A stretch of 64,000 nucleotides of DNA from Mycolicibacterium tusciae JS617 (GTDB taxonomy: Bacteria > Actinomycetota > Actinomycetes > Mycobacteriales > Mycobacteriaceae), in the NCBI RefSeq assembly GCF_000243415.2, contig NZ_KI912270.1, positions 248,001 through 312,000 of the forward strand, written 5' to 3'. Made by a program: the position numbers and the translations under genes. This document shows positions 35,908 to 49,451 of the stretch, one piece after another. The notes beneath the pieces were generated by a model. That model saw nothing but the letters and a program-made list of their open reading frames with translations. It did no database searches and was not told the DNA's origin. Each line of letters opens with the position of its first letter. The stretch's first letter is position 1.

Positions 35908-36756
35908 TCAGTCGCCCAGTGGGTGTTCGGCGAGGAAGGCACCCGCAACCAACCCCGGGTCGGTGCCGTCGGAGACCTGAGCTCGCATCTCGGCCAGCGC
36001 CGCGGTGTCCAGCACGCCTGCCACTTCATTGAGCGCGAGCACCTGTGCCTCGTTGAGCTCGTTACGCCGGTAGAGCGGCACCAGATTCTCGGCACGGATC
36101 AGCGACGTGCGGTCGGACAGCACGAGGAGCTCCGTCGGGATGTTCGGTGCCGCGGTAGAGGTCCACGCCGCATTGACCTCCCCCGCCCGTACGGCCGCGA
36201 ACAGCGCTGCGCGGTCCGGATATTCGCGGGGCTTGGGCGGCTTGCACGTGCCTAGAACACTGGGGACATCGGGGGTTGGTGCACCTGCGACCCGGCCGAG
36301 CACGAGCTTGTCGCAGTTACGAGTTGCCGCGGTGAGGTCGCGCCCGCCCCAGGCGTCCGCCGTCGCTTCGGTAACCGCGAGTGCGGGCTTGTCCTGCGCC
36401 GACGTCGTGTAATCACCGGCGGCAACGCCCTCGGGCAGCGCGGACACCATCTCCCGGTAAACCTGGGTCGCTGACCTAGCGGTCGAGTCGGGGTAGAACC
36501 TGTGCAGCAGGCGGCCGGTGAAACCGGGAACGACGCGCGCCTCTCCGGTGTCCAGTTTCGTCAGCGGGTCCGGCGACTGCTCGACGTGTGCCGGGCTGCC
36601 GTAGAACCGCAGCGCCTCGGCGTAGATGTGCGCGATCAGTGCCGACGCGGGATCCTGCGCCGAAGCGACTGCCAGAGACGGTGTCTCGTCAGCGCCGCCG
36701 CAACCGGCCGCGCTCAACATCACCAGAGCAGCGAGCACGCAGGAGAGCCGGCGCAC
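35908..36756 (-). CDS. lpqZ: LpqZ, osmoprotectant-type substrate-binding lipoprotein
   Basis: A 282-residue OpuAC-like binding protein with a lipoprotein signal ending LSAAGC (Cys19). The mature part is a periplasmic-binding fold related to glycine betaine/choline binding proteins. No permease or ATPase gene of that type is beside it, so its transporter partner, if any, is elsewhere. It lies nine bp downstream of the malic enzyme gene on the same strand. The name rests on synteny with Rv1244 and on its fold. Confidence 0.82.
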   Translation of the reverse strand: MRRLSCVLAALVMLSAAGCGGADETPSLAVASAQDPASALIAHIYAEALRFYGSPAHVEQSPDPLTKLDTGEARVVPGFTGRLLHRFYPDSTARSATQVYREMVSALPEGVAAGDYTTSAQDKPALAVTEATADAWGGRDLTAATRNCDKLVLGRVAGAPTPDVPSVLGTCKPPKPREYPDRAALFAAVRAGEVNAAWTSTAAPNIPTELLVLSDRTSLIRAENLVPLYRRNELNEAQVLALNEVAGVLDTAALAEMRAQVSDGTDPGLVAGAFLAEHPLGD

Positions 36757-36765
36757 CCGGGGGTC

Positions 36766-37950
<1,185 letters not shown>

Positions 37951-37998
37951 GGCGCTCAGGTTACTGACGAACTGGTAGGTAACCTAATCGACTTTGTC

Positions 37999-38988
37999 TC
38001 AGATAAGTCCCAGCTCAGTGACGGCTTTGCGCTCGTCGACCAGCTCCGCGGTGGTCTTGTCGATCCGGCTGCGGGAGAAGTCGTCGATCTCCAATCCCTG
38101 CACAATCGTCCAGTTGCCGTCCTTGGTGGTCACCGGGAACGACGAGATGATGCCCTCGGGCACGCCGTAGCTGCCGTCGGAGAGAACCGCCATCGACACC
38201 CAGTCGTCCTTCGCGGAACCCAGCAGCCAGTCGCGGGCGGCATCGGTGGTCGCCGAGGCGGCCGAAGCGGCCGATGAGGAGCCACGGGCGTCGATGATTG
38301 CCGCGCCGCGCTTGGCGACGGTCGGAATGAAGTCGTTTTCGATCCAGTCCTGGTCGTTGACGACCTCGGCGGCGTTGCGGCCGCCCACCTCGGCGTGGAA
38401 GATGTCGGGGTATTGAGTCGCCGAGTGGTTGCCCCAAATGGTGACCTTCTTGATGTCGGTGACCGCGGCGCCGGTCTTGCGGGCCAGCTGCGAAATCGCC
38501 CGGTTGTGGTCGAGGCGGGTAAGCGCCGAGAACCGCTCCCTCGGGATGTCGGGCGCATTGCTCAGCGCGATCAGTGCGTTGGTGTTGGCCGGGTTACCGG
38601 TCACGCCGATACGGACGTCGTCGGCGGCGACCTCATTGAGTGCCTTGCCCTGCGCGGTGAAGATCGCACCGTTGGCCTCGAGCAGGTCGCCGCGCTCCAT
38701 GCCCGGGCCGCGAGGACGGGCGCCCACCAGAAGCGCCAGGTTCACCCCGTCGAAGATCTTGTTGGCGTCGGCACCGATCTCGACCCCGGCCAGCAGCGGG
38801 AACGCACAGTCGTCGAGTTCCATCACCACGCCCTCGAGTGCCTTCAGCGCGGGTTCGATCTCCAGCAGCCGCAGCTCGATCGGCCGGTCCGGGCCGAGCA
38901 ATGAGCCGCTGGCCAGACGAAACAGCAGGCTGTAGCCGATCTGGCCGGCGGCCCCGGTGACCGCGACCTTGAGGGGAGATGTGCTCAC
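37999..38988 (-). CDS. mdh: Malate dehydrogenase
   Basis: A 329-residue NAD-dependent malate dehydrogenase of the TCA cycle, of the exact length known for mycobacterial Mdh. Landmarks are [18 protein letters not shown] at the N-terminus, [18 protein letters not shown], the catalytic pair in LTRLDHNRA and [15 protein letters not shown] at 38988 is chosen: AAGGAG lies nine bases upstream, and the 12-residue extension to 39024 is not part of the family. Confidence 0.95.
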   Translation of the reverse strand: MSTSPLKVAVTGAAGQIGYSLLFRLASGSLLGPDRPIELRLLEIEPALKALEGVVMELDDCAFPLLAGVEIGADANKIFDGVNLALLVGARPRGPGMERGDLLEANGAIFTAQGKALNEVAADDVRIGVTGNPANTNALIALSNAPDIPRERFSALTRLDHNRAISQLARKTGAAVTDIKKVTIWGNHSATQYPDIFHAEVGGRNAAEVVNDQDWIENDFIPTVAKRGAAIIDARGSSSAASAASATTDAARDWLLGSAKDDWVSMAVLSDGSYGVPEGIISSFPVTTKDGNWTIVQGLEIDDFSRSRIDKTTAELVDERKAVTELGLI

Positions 38989-39151
38989 GTCAGGTGCTCC
39001 TTGGACGGAAGTGGATGCCCGCACCGCGGGCGCGTTGCCTTCGGGACGAAACTAGCAGGGTGGGTAAGTGGCGTGCCGCGTAGCATTCACCTCGCCACAT
39101 CGGAGGCCCATCAGACCGGTGCTGCCGGTCTTGACCAGGGAGAGTGACTCG

Positions 39152-40255
39152 ATGCCATCGTTTCGTCAACTGCCTCCGTCACTGCGACCCAACGCGCGAA
39201 CCAAGTCCGCCCAACCGGGCGCCGCCTCGATCCATGTTCCCGTTGCGCGGGCCATGGTGGATTGCGCCGTCTACTGCGAGGGCACCCGCCTGTCCGGCAA
39301 GTACACCCACGCCGCGGCGCTGAACAAGGTGCACGAACTCGAGGCGTCGGGCAAGCAGGCCTTCGCCTGGATCGGCCTGCACGGTCCCGACGAACACCAG
39401 ATGCAGGCCGTCGCCGACGTATTCGGCCTGCACCCGCTTGCGGTCGAGGACGCTGTCCACGCCCACCAACGACCGAAGCTGGAGCGCTACGACAACACGT
39501 TGTTCCTGGTGCTCAAGACCGTCAACTACGTCGAGCACGCATCCGTGACACTGGCTCGCGAGATCGTCGAGACCGGCGAGATCATGATCTTCGTCGGCTC
39601 CGATTTCGTGGTCACCATCCGCCACGGTGAACACGGCGCTCTGACCGGCATCCGGAAGGCGATCGACGCGTCTCCTGCCGCTCTGGAACTCGGCCCCTAC
39701 GCGGTGATGCACGCGATCGCCGACCACGTCGTCGACAGCTACCTCGATGTCACCGATCTCATCGAGACGGACATCGACGCCATGGAGGAGCACATCTTCT
39801 CGCCGACGCGCGGAACCAACATCGAGAGCATTTACCTGCTCAAGCGCGAGGTTGTCGAGCTACGCCGGGCCGTCGCGCCGTTGACGCTGGAACTTCAGCG
39901 CATCGGCACCGACCACAATGACCTGATCTCGATCGAGGTCCGCCGGTACATGCGCGACGTGCTCGACCACAACATTCGGGCCTCCGACCGGATCACCAGT
40001 TACGACGAGTTACTCAGCTCACTGGTGCAGGCCGCGGTCGGCAAGGTGGCCATGCAGCAGAACATCGACATGCGCAAGATCTCGGCCTACGTCGCCATCG
40101 CCGCGGTGCCGACCGCCATGGCGGGCATCTACGGCATGAACTTCGACAACATGCCCGAATTGCATTGGACGTACGGCTATCCCGCGGTGCTGGGTGTGAT
40201 GGTGATCATCTGTGCGCTGCTGTTCCGCGCGTTCCGGCGCAACCACTGGCTCTAG
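39152..40255 (+). CDS. corA: Magnesium/cobalt transporter CorA
   Basis: A 367-residue CorA channel with a long cytosolic N-domain and two C-terminal membrane helices. The signature loop YGMNFDNMPE lies between them, near residue 327. It forms a pentamer in the plasma membrane and passes Mg2+ or Co2+. ATG at 39152 follows GGGAGAG; the 28-residue extension to 39068 has no CorA character. It is convergent with the SUFU-domain gene. Confidence 0.93.
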   Translation: MPSFRQLPPSLRPNARTKSAQPGAASIHVPVARAMVDCAVYCEGTRLSGKYTHAAALNKVHELEASGKQAFAWIGLHGPDEHQMQAVADVFGLHPLAVEDAVHAHQRPKLERYDNTLFLVLKTVNYVEHASVTLAREIVETGEIMIFVGSDFVVTIRHGEHGALTGIRKAIDASPAALELGPYAVMHAIADHVVDSYLDVTDLIETDIDAMEEHIFSPTRGTNIESIYLLKREVVELRRAVAPLTLELQRIGTDHNDLISIEVRRYMRDVLDHNIRASDRITSYDELLSSLVQAAVGKVAMQQNIDMRKISAYVAIAAVPTAMAGIYGMNFDNMPELHWTYGYPAVLGVMVIICALLFRAFRRNHWL

Positions 40256-40276
40256 CTCGGCTGGGCGGCCCTTCGC

Positions 40277-40870
40277 TCAGGCTGGATTTCCGGCCCGCCG
40301 CCGAGGATCCAGCACGTCGACGCCGTCCTGCACCCACGCCTCCCGCATGGCGTCAGCGCCCTTGAGCCGCACCCACGCGGCCTCGGTCGCGGTGATCGGC
40401 GTTGCGGCCAGCATCGTCACCGGCGGCAGCGGATCGGTCAAAGTCACGTCGTCGATATCGCTGCGGCCCAACAGAAAAGCGGAGAACGGGGCACCCTCCC
40501 ATAGCGGTGTCTCCAGATCGATCAGTGCATCCGGCTCCAGGATCAGGCCTTCGACGGCCGGCGCCGCGGCCAAAATCGCCAACGAACGCGCAAGGCCTTT
40601 GGGGGACGGTCCCTGCAGCGCGACGACGGCCTCGGCGCGCGGTCCGTGCAGCGCATCGGTCACCAGCTCCGCTGGATCGAACATCGGGTGACGCGAACAG
40701 CCAACCGACACATAGTGACTGACACCTTCGGCGTCGGGGCCGAAGCGCAGCACGTCGATCCGTTCGGTCCCAACGAACGTCACGCTGGCTTCGACCGGGT
40801 CAGCGGTGATGCCCGTCCCGGCGAAGTGCTCGCGCAGGTGCGCACGAACCTTGGCCAAAACGTCGACCAC
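40277..40870 (-). CDS. Suppressor-of-fused (SUFU) domain protein
   Basis: A 197-residue single-domain protein. The SUFU fold is suggested by the middle part (VSHYVSVGCSRHPM), LWEGAPFSAFLLG, and the characteristic end with ITATEAAWVRLKGADAM and GVDVLDPRRRAG. Bacterial SUFU proteins often act as immunity or binding modules; the role here is unknown. The GTG start overlaps the last base of the sugC stop, so it is translationally coupled to the trehalose importer operon. M. tuberculosis has no gene between sugC and corA. Confidence 0.8.
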   Translation of the reverse strand: MVDVLAKVRAHLREHFAGTGITADPVEASVTFVGTERIDVLRFGPDAEGVSHYVSVGCSRHPMFDPAELVTDALHGPRAEAVVALQGPSPKGLARSLAILAAAPAVEGLILEPDALIDLETPLWEGAPFSAFLLGRSDIDDVTLTDPLPPVTMLAATPITATEAAWVRLKGADAMREAWVQDGVDVLDPRRRAGNPA

Positions 40871-42054
40871 TAGGCCGGTGGCGACGTCGGATCGGGAAGG
40901 GTCAGGTTCTTGCCGGTTTCGGCGTCGAAGATCGTCAGCTTCGACGTATCGCAGGCCAGTTGAACCGTGTCACCCTGCTTGGCATGAGATTCGGTGGAAA
41001 CACGTGCCACGAACTCGTTTTCGCCGACGCCGGACTCATTGGCCAACTCTGCAAGCTGGGCCGCCTGTGCGCCCGCCCCTTCACTCTTGAAATGCAGATA
41101 CTTGTCGGCGCCCAGCGACTCGACGAAGTCGACCGCCACGTCGAACGTGAACGCCCTTATTCGCGCATAGCCGTCCATTACCGAGGCGTCCTCGAGGTTT
41201 TCAGGCCGGATGCCGACGATCAAGTTGTTGGGAGTCTGATGCCGGGCGAGCAGGTCGTGGACCTCCTGGGTCAGCGTCACCTCGCCGAACGGCACACGCA
41301 CGCCGACGTCGGTCATGGTGGCCGGAAAGAAGTTCATCGCAGGAGATCCGATGAAACCCGCAACGAACAGGTTGGCCGGCCGGTTGTACAACTCCTCGGG
41401 CGTGCCGATCTGCTGCACTTCGCCGGCGAGAAGAACCACCACGCGGTCCCCCAACGTCATGGCCTCGGTCTGGTCATGGGTGACGTAGACGGTCGTGGTG
41501 CCCAGCTTGTCCTGCAGGCGCGCGATCTCCGAACGCATCTGCACGCGGAGTTTGGCGTCGAGGTTCGACAACGGCTCGTCCATCAGGAACGCCTTGGGAT
41601 TGCGCACAATCGCACGTCCCATGGCAACCCGCTGCCGTTGCCCGCCGGACAGCTGTGCGGGTTTGCGGTCCAGAAGCGCGGTCAGATCAAGGACTTTCGC
41701 GGCCTCCTCGACCTTCTGCGTGATCTCGGCCTTGTTCATCTTGGCCAGGGTCAGCGGGAACGCGATGTTCTGGCGCACGGTCATATGCGGGTAGAGCGCG
41801 TAGGACTGGAACACCATCGCGATGTCACGGTCCTTCGGCGCCTTCTCGTTGACGCGTTCGCCACCGATGCTCAACTCTCCCGAGGAGATGTCCTCCAGTC
41901 CGGCGATCATGTTGAGCGTGGTCGACTTTCCGCAGCCGGAGGGGCCGACCAGGATGATGAACTCCCCGTCGGCGATCGTGATCGACAGATCCTTCACGGC
42001 CGCCGCGCCGCCTGCGTAACTCTTGGTTACCCGGTCCAACACAATTTCGGCCAT
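40870..42054 (-). CDS. sugC: Trehalose ABC transporter ATPase SugC
   Basis: An ABC ATPase of 394 residues of the MalK/MsmX type: GPSGCGKST at 37-45, signature [14 protein letters not shown], Walker [14 protein letters not shown], and a C-terminal regulatory TOBE/MRD domain. It drives import of trehalose released from trehalose monomycolate through SugA-SugB with LpqY. It starts four bases after sugB. Confidence 0.95.
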   Translation of the reverse strand: MAEIVLDRVTKSYAGGAAAVKDLSITIADGEFIILVGPSGCGKSTTLNMIAGLEDISSGELSIGGERVNEKAPKDRDIAMVFQSYALYPHMTVRQNIAFPLTLAKMNKAEITQKVEEAAKVLDLTALLDRKPAQLSGGQRQRVAMGRAIVRNPKAFLMDEPLSNLDAKLRVQMRSEIARLQDKLGTTTVYVTHDQTEAMTLGDRVVVLLAGEVQQIGTPEELYNRPANLFVAGFIGSPAMNFFPATMTDVGVRVPFGEVTLTQEVHDLLARHQTPNNLIVGIRPENLEDASVMDGYARIRAFTFDVAVDFVESLGADKYLHFKSEGAGAQAAQLAELANESGVGENEFVARVSTESHAKQGDTVQLACDTSKLTIFDAETGKNLTLPDPTSPPA

Positions 42055-42058
42055 GGAA

Positions 42059-42894
42059 CTACCCCTTCACCGCGCCGGACGTGAGACCGGCGACGATCCG
42101 TCGCTGGAAGATGAGAACAAAGATGATGATCGGGATCGTGATGACCATCGCGCCCGCGGCGATCGACCCAGTCGGTTCCTCGAATTGTGAACTGCCCGTG
42201 AAGTTGGCGATCGCGACGGGCGCCGTGATCGCTCGCTGAGTCGCTGTCAGTGACAGCGCCAGCAGCAGGTCGTTCCACGCGAAGATGAACACCAGGATCG
42301 CCGCGGTGACGATACCGGGGGCGGCCAACGGGGCGATCACCTTGCGGAACGCCTGCGCAGGCGTGGCGCCGTCCATCTTTGCCGCCTTCTCCAGATCCCA
42401 TGGGATCTCCTTGAAGAACGCCGACAGCGTGTAGATCGCCAGCGGCAGCGCGAAGGTGATGTACGGAATGATCAGACCCGGCCAGGTGTCGAACAACCCG
42501 AGCCTGCGCTCGATGTTGAAAAGCGGTGTCACCAGCGAGATCTGCGGGAACATCGCAATGAGCAGCGCCACGCCGACCAGCAGCCGCTTACCCGGGAAGG
42601 CAAGACGGGCCACGGCATACGCCGCCATTCCACCGATCACCACCGCGATCACGGTGGTGATCAGCCCGATTCCGATCGAGTTGATCAGCGCCGAACTGAA
42701 CGCGTCGCCGGAGAAGATTCCCTTGTAGTTGTCAAAGGTGATCTGCGTAGGAATCAGCTTGCCGTCTTTGACGTTCGATGTCGGTTTGAGCGACAGGCTC
42801 AGGATCCACAACACCGGTAACAACGCATAGACGACGACGATGATGTTGACGACTGTCCAGCCAGTCGCCCGGCCCGCCCCAGCCCGTTCGGCCA

Positions 42895-42895
<1 letters not shown>
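42059..42895 (-). CDS. sugB: Trehalose ABC transporter permease SugB
   Basis: A 278-residue inner-membrane permease with six membrane segments and the EAA loop [26 protein letters not shown]. The ATG at 42895 overlaps the sugA stop (ATGA). A longer open frame running back through sugA to 43672 is only a shadow. Confidence 0.94.
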
Positions 42896-45347
<2,452 letters not shown>

Positions 45348-45410
45348 TCAAGCGCCTGGGAGGACGCGGGAAAAGTGCCAGCTAACGCCCGCGTCGGGCG
45401 AAAGGGAGGT

Positions 45411-45935
45411 CTAGATCTTCAAGCGTGCCAGCAGATCCCGGCCGCGCTCGGCGCTCTGGGGATCGCACAGCACGTCATAACGTCCGGCGACGAGTTGCAT
45501 GGTCGAACTGAAATCTCTTGTGCCGCGTGCCATCGCATACGGGATCGCCGAGGTGATGAGGCCGAAGAACACACCCGCAATCAAACCCGTGATCAGCGCA
45601 CCCCACGGGCTCGGACTGAAGAATCCGAGGATCAGGCCGATGAACAGGCCCAACCAGGCACCCGTGAGGACGCCACCGCCGAGCACCTTGGGCCAGCTCA
45701 GCTTGCCGGTGACACGTTCCACCTGCATCAGGTCGACGCCGACAATGGTCACGTGCTCGACCGGAAACTGCTGGTCTGACAGATAGTCGACCGCGCGCTG
45801 CGCCTCGGCGTACGTCGGATAGGACCCGATCGGCCAGCCCTTCGGAGGGGTGGGCAGTGCCGCGGGCCCGCGCCGGGTGGTCCGGGCGCCAGGTGTTGCG
45901 CCGGTCTGCTGTCCAGGCTGAAACGGGCTGGTCAT
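45411..45935 (-). CDS. General-stress-protein 17M-like membrane protein (Rv1234-like)
   Basis: A 174-residue protein. After a Pro/Gly/Thr-rich N-terminus comes a soluble domain (SYPTYAEAQRAVDYLSDQQFPVEHVTIVG, split, residues 38-65) typical of general-stress-protein family members. Two Gly-rich membrane helices and a short C-terminal domain follow. The start is set at the ATG 45935, ten bases after AGGAG; the ATG at 45944 is too close to that site. Its function is unknown. It lies upstream of lpqY, as Rv1234 does in M. tuberculosis. Confidence 0.8.
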   Translation of the reverse strand: MTSPFQPGQQTGATPGARTTRRGPAALPTPPKGWPIGSYPTYAEAQRAVDYLSDQQFPVEHVTIVGVDLMQVERVTGKLSWPKVLGGGVLTGAWLGLFIGLILGFFSPSPWGALITGLIAGVFFGLITSAIPYAMARGTRDFSSTMQLVAGRYDVLCDPQSAERGRDLLARLKI

Positions 45936-46053
45936 CGCTGTCATTCTCCTCTGTTGCGCGCCTGGTTTCGCCACTTGTTCGGTTGGCGATCTCATCCAGA
46001 TCAACGCCTTCGGCCCCGCAAAGGTGCCCTGTATTTGCGCTAGGTTGAACAGC

Positions 46054-46770
46054 ATGACAAATCCGGGCGAGGACGCTGGCCAAACGGCATCATCCGGCTC
46101 CAGCGAAGGCGCATCGGAGTCGACGTCTACCAGCTACGAGGCCCCGCCGATCGAGCAGACGTCCGAGGCGGCCGGGCAAAGTCACGATCAGCCCACGCAG
46201 GTCTACCAGCAGCGGCCCTCAGAGCAGCCGTTCGAGCAGCCCGGGTACGCGATGCCTCCGGCATACGACGCCACGCACTACCAATCGCCGCCTTCCTACC
46301 AGCCCGCTCCGGGCTATCCGCCGGGCGGCTTCCCGCCTCCCGTCGACCAGTCCGGATATCCACCACCTCCGCCGTACAACGCGCCGCCTCCCGGCTTCGG
46401 CCCACCGTCACCCGGCTTCGGGCCGCCCCCGCCGGGTTATGGTCCGCCTCCCGGCTTCGGCCCGCCGCCCGGCTATCCGGCGCCGGGCTATCCGGCGCCG
46501 GGCTATGGCGCGTACGGCCCTCCCGCGCAGAAAACCAATTCGATGGCGATCGGCTCGCTGGTGGCCTCGGGGATCGGGGTGCTCTTCTACTTCCTCTGCT
46601 TCACGGGTGCGATCGGTTCGATCGTCGGCATCGCGCTCGGGATCGTCGCCATGAACCAGATCAAGCAGAGCGGCGAGAACGGGCGTGGCCTTGCGATCGC
46701 AGGCATCGCCGTCGGCGCGTTGTCGTTGCTGTTCGGTGTAGTCGGGTTCATCGCGATCGTGAGTTCCTGA
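46054..46770 (+). CDS. Pro/Tyr/Gly-rich DUF4190 membrane protein (Rv1233c-like)
   Basis: A 238-residue protein. Residues 1-160 are disordered and rich in Pro, Gly and Tyr, with repeated PPGFGPP and PGYPA units; the DNA shows a 15-bp tandem repeat at 46471-46500. The C-terminal 75 residues form two membrane helices of the DUF4190 type with the connecting GIVAMNQIKQSGENGRGLAI. Such proteins are envelope-associated with no known activity. ATG at 46054 is chosen over 46024. Confidence 0.8.
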   Translation: MTNPGEDAGQTASSGSSEGASESTSTSYEAPPIEQTSEAAGQSHDQPTQVYQQRPSEQPFEQPGYAMPPAYDATHYQSPPSYQPAPGYPPGGFPPPVDQSGYPPPPPYNAPPPGFGPPSPGFGPPPPGYGPPPGFGPPPGYPAPGYPAPGYGAYGPPAQKTNSMAIGSLVASGIGVLFYFLCFTGAIGSIVGIALGIVAMNQIKQSGENGRGLAIAGIAVGALSLLFGVVGFIAIVSS

Positions 46771-46789
46771 GCGACAGAGGACGCCGAGA

Positions 46790-47169
46790 ATGACCGGCGC
46801 CGGACCCGACCATCCGGCGGACGGTTTCGAGTACCCGCCGCTGATCTATCCGCCACCGCCGGGTTATCAGGGGGCACCGGGTTATTACCCGGCCTACGAC
46901 CCCTATCGGCCGATCAAGCCTCCTGGCACGAACGGCAATGCGATCGCCGCGCTCGTCAGCTCCATCGGCGGACTCCTGTGCTGCGGTTTACTGGGGATCG
47001 TGGGGCTCATCTTCGGTGTGATCGCGATGCGCGAGACCAAACGCACCGGACAGGACGGCTACGGTCTGGCGCTGGCCGGTGCGATCATCGGCGCCTCACG
47101 CTAGTGGGCACGTTGATCGTCGTGGTGCTCTACGTGGCGCGGATGTTCAGCGGTTGGCAGTGGGTCTAA
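46790..47169 (+). pseudogene. Small DUF4190 membrane protein with 3' frameshift
   Basis: The first frame (46790-47104, 104 residues) has a Pro/Tyr-rich start, one membrane helix and FGVIAMRETKRTGQDGYGLALAGAIIG, then stops abruptly. One frame over, the sequence carries on as LVGTLIVVVLYVARMFSGWQWV to 47169, exactly the missing second helix. One lost C in GCGCCTCACG (near 47095) explains it. It is paralogous to the gene just upstream. It is either a real mutation or a sequencing error. Confidence 0.75.
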
Positions 47170-47173
47170 TGCG

Positions 47174-48136
47174 TTAAGCCGGCGGCTGGAACGGCTCGCC
47201 CTTGCGCTCCATCCCCGCGGCGCGCCCCTTGCCTGCGATCACCAGCGCCATCTTGCGGCTCGCCTCGTCGATCATCTCGTCGCCGAGCATCACAGCGCCT
47301 CGCGCACCGCCGGCGCGCGAGGTGTGCCACTCGTAGGCCTCCAGGATCAGCTCGGCGTGATCGTAGGACTCCTGGCGCGGGCTGAAGATCTCGTTGCCCG
47401 CCTCGATCTGGTCGGGGTGCAGCACCCATTTGCCGTCGTAGCCGAGCGCGGCGGATCGGCCGGCGATCCGGCGGAAGCCGTCGACGTCGCGCACCTTCAG
47501 ATACGGACCGTCGATCGCGAGGATTCCGCGGCTGCGGGCGGCGATGAGGATGCGCATCAGCACGTGGTGGTGAGCGTCGCCGACGTCGTAGCCCTCGGGC
47601 TGTTCGCCGACCTCCAGCGTGCGCATGTTCAGGCTCGCCGCCATGTCGGCCGGGCCCAGAACCAGTGCCTGCATCCGGGGGCCCGCGGCGATCGCGTCGA
47701 TGTTGGTCAGACCCTGCGCATTCTCGATCTGCGCCTCAATACCGATGCCGCCCAACGGAAGTCCGTGAGTCACTTCGAGTTGGCTCAGCAGGAGGTCAAG
47801 GGCGTGAATGTGGGACACGTCGGTCACCTTCGGCAACACCACAATGTCCAGCGACGCCCCCGCGGCCGACACCACGTCGATGATGTCGGCGTGGGTCCAC
47901 GGCGTGGTCCAGTCGTTGACCCGAACTCCGCGCAACTGCCCGGCCCACCCCGGTGCGGCCAACGCGCCCGCCACTTGAGCGCGCGCCTCGGCCTTGGCGT
48001 CGGGCGCGACCGCATCTTCGAGATCCAGGAAGACTTCATCGGCGGGCAGATTCTTTGCCTTGTCGATCATCTTCGCGCTGCTGCCGGGAACCGAAAGTAT
48101 CGTTCGGCGGGGTCGATAGCGGTTTTCCACAACCAC
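47174..48136 (-). CDS. CitE-like HpcH/HpaI aldolase family lyase
   Basis: A 320-residue TIM-barrel lyase of the citrate lyase beta/malyl-CoA lyase group. Motifs are TILSVPGSS, VFLDLEDAVAPDAKAEAR, VRVNDWTTPW, IEAQIENAQGL, ALVLGPADMAASL and WVLHPDQIEAGNEIF. It probably cleaves or forms a 3-hydroxyacyl-CoA such as malyl-, methylmalyl- or citramalyl-CoA. No citrate lyase alpha or gamma genes are near, which argues against true citrate lyase. GTG at 48136 is chosen because AGAAGG lies nine bases upstream; the ATG at 48157 would overlap the divergent gene's ATG. Confidence 0.85.
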   Translation of the reverse strand: MVVENRYRPRRTILSVPGSSAKMIDKAKNLPADEVFLDLEDAVAPDAKAEARAQVAGALAAPGWAGQLRGVRVNDWTTPWTHADIIDVVSAAGASLDIVVLPKVTDVSHIHALDLLLSQLEVTHGLPLGGIGIEAQIENAQGLTNIDAIAAGPRMQALVLGPADMAASLNMRTLEVGEQPEGYDVGDAHHHVLMRILIAARSRGILAIDGPYLKVRDVDGFRRIAGRSAALGYDGKWVLHPDQIEAGNEIFSPRQESYDHAELILEAYEWHTSRAGGARGAVMLGDEMIDEASRKMALVIAGKGRAAGMERKGEPFQPPA

Positions 48137-48155
48137 ACTCTTTACCCTTCTAGGC

Positions 48156-49451
48156 ATGGCGGCGGTGAACAGGGTCTATGCGGCCCGACTCGTGGGGATG
48201 GTGGTGCTGGGGCCCGACGGGGAGTCCTTCGGCCGCGTCCGCGACGTGGTGATCAGCATCAGCATCGTGCGCCAGCAGCCGCGCGTCCTCGGTCTGGTCG
48301 TCGAACTGCTTACGCGCCGAAGGATTTTCGTACCGATCTTGCGAGTGACGGCCATCGATCCGGGCGCTGTGACGTTGGCGACCGGCAGCGTTTCGCTGCG
48401 GAAGTTCACCCAGCGCCCGGGTGAGGTGCTTGTGCTCGGCCAGGTGGTCGAAACCCAGGTCAGAGTCGACGATCCCGACCAGGAGCAGTTATCCGGCATC
48501 GACATGCACGTGGTCGATCTGGGCATCGAGCCAACCCGCACTCGCGACTGGATGGTGACCAAAGTGGCGGTGCGGGCCGCGCGACGCCTCGGGCGCCGCG
48601 GCAACGTGCAGATCGTGGACTGGCAGCACGTCCAGGGGCTGACTCCGTCCGGCCTGGCGATGCCCGACCAAGGCGTGGCTCAGCTGCTGGAGCAGTTTGT
48701 CGGGCAGCGGGCGGTCGAGGTGGCCGAGGCCATTCGCGAGCTGCCGGATAAGCGCCGCTACGAGGTGGTCAACGCGCTCGACGACGAGCGGCTGGCCGAC
48801 GTGCTGCAGGAACTGCCAGAAGACCAGCAGGCGACCATGCTCAGAGCGCTGCCTGCCGAGCGGGCCGGCGATGTGCTCGAGGCCATGGATCCCGATGACG
48901 CCGCCGACCTGCTGGGTTCGATGACGCCGCTCGATGCCGAGCAGTTTCTGCGACGAATGGATCCCGAGGATTCCGAGGACGTGCGCCGCCTGCTCTCACA
49001 TTCCCCCGACACCGCGGGCGGCTTGATGACCTCCGAACCGGTCGTGCTGGCCCCGGACACCACGGTGGCCGAGGCCCTGGCCCGGGTCCGTGACCCCGAC
49101 CTGACCCCGGCGCTGGCGTCGCTGGTGTTCGTGACGCGCCCGCCGACGGCTACCCCCACCGGCCACTACCTCGGCTGTGTGCACCTGCAGCGGCTCTTGC
49201 GTGAACCCCCCGCGTCGCTGGTCAGCGGAATCATCGACACCGACCTGCCCAATCTGGGACCAGAGGACTCACTGTCGGTGGTGACGCGGTATTTCGCCGC
49301 CTACAACCTGGTGTGCGGTCCGGTCGTCGACGAGGAGAGCCACCTGCTCGGCGCGGTGTCGGTCGACGACGTGCTCGACCATCTCCTGCCCCACGACTGG
49401 CGCGAACGCGAAGAGCCCGAGCTGTTCACCACCAGCGAGGGAGCGTCATGA
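48156..49451 (+). CDS. MgtE N-domain/CBS protein without membrane domain (Rv1232c-like)
   Basis: A protein of 431 residues. The N-terminal third contains PRC-barrel-like repeats (RLVGMVVLGPDGESFGRV). An MgtE_N helical superhelix follows (about 180-290, with LPEDQQATMLRALP and MDPDDAADLLGSM), then two CBS domains (about 300-420). The Mg2+ channel transmembrane part of MgtE is absent. It may sense Mg2+ or nucleotides and partner a membrane protein. The next gene, a DUF1003 membrane protein, overlaps it by four bases and is the obvious partner candidate. Confidence 0.85.
   Translation: MAAVNRVYAARLVGMVVLGPDGESFGRVRDVVISISIVRQQPRVLGLVVELLTRRRIFVPILRVTAIDPGAVTLATGSVSLRKFTQRPGEVLVLGQVVETQVRVDDPDQEQLSGIDMHVVDLGIEPTRTRDWMVTKVAVRAARRLGRRGNVQIVDWQHVQGLTPSGLAMPDQGVAQLLEQFVGQRAVEVAEAIRELPDKRRYEVVNALDDERLADVLQELPEDQQATMLRALPAERAGDVLEAMDPDDAADLLGSMTPLDAEQFLRRMDPEDSEDVRRLLSHSPDTAGGLMTSEPVVLAPDTTVAEALARVRDPDLTPALASLVFVTRPPTATPTGHYLGCVHLQRLLREPPASLVSGIIDTDLPNLGPEDSLSVVTRYFAAYNLVCGPVVDEESHLLGAVSVDDVLDHLLPHDWREREEPELFTTSEGAS

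Noticed and set aside
46380..46510. CRISPR-like short repeats
   Set aside because: They are tandem codons for Pro-Gly-Tyr motifs inside a gene, without unique spacers.
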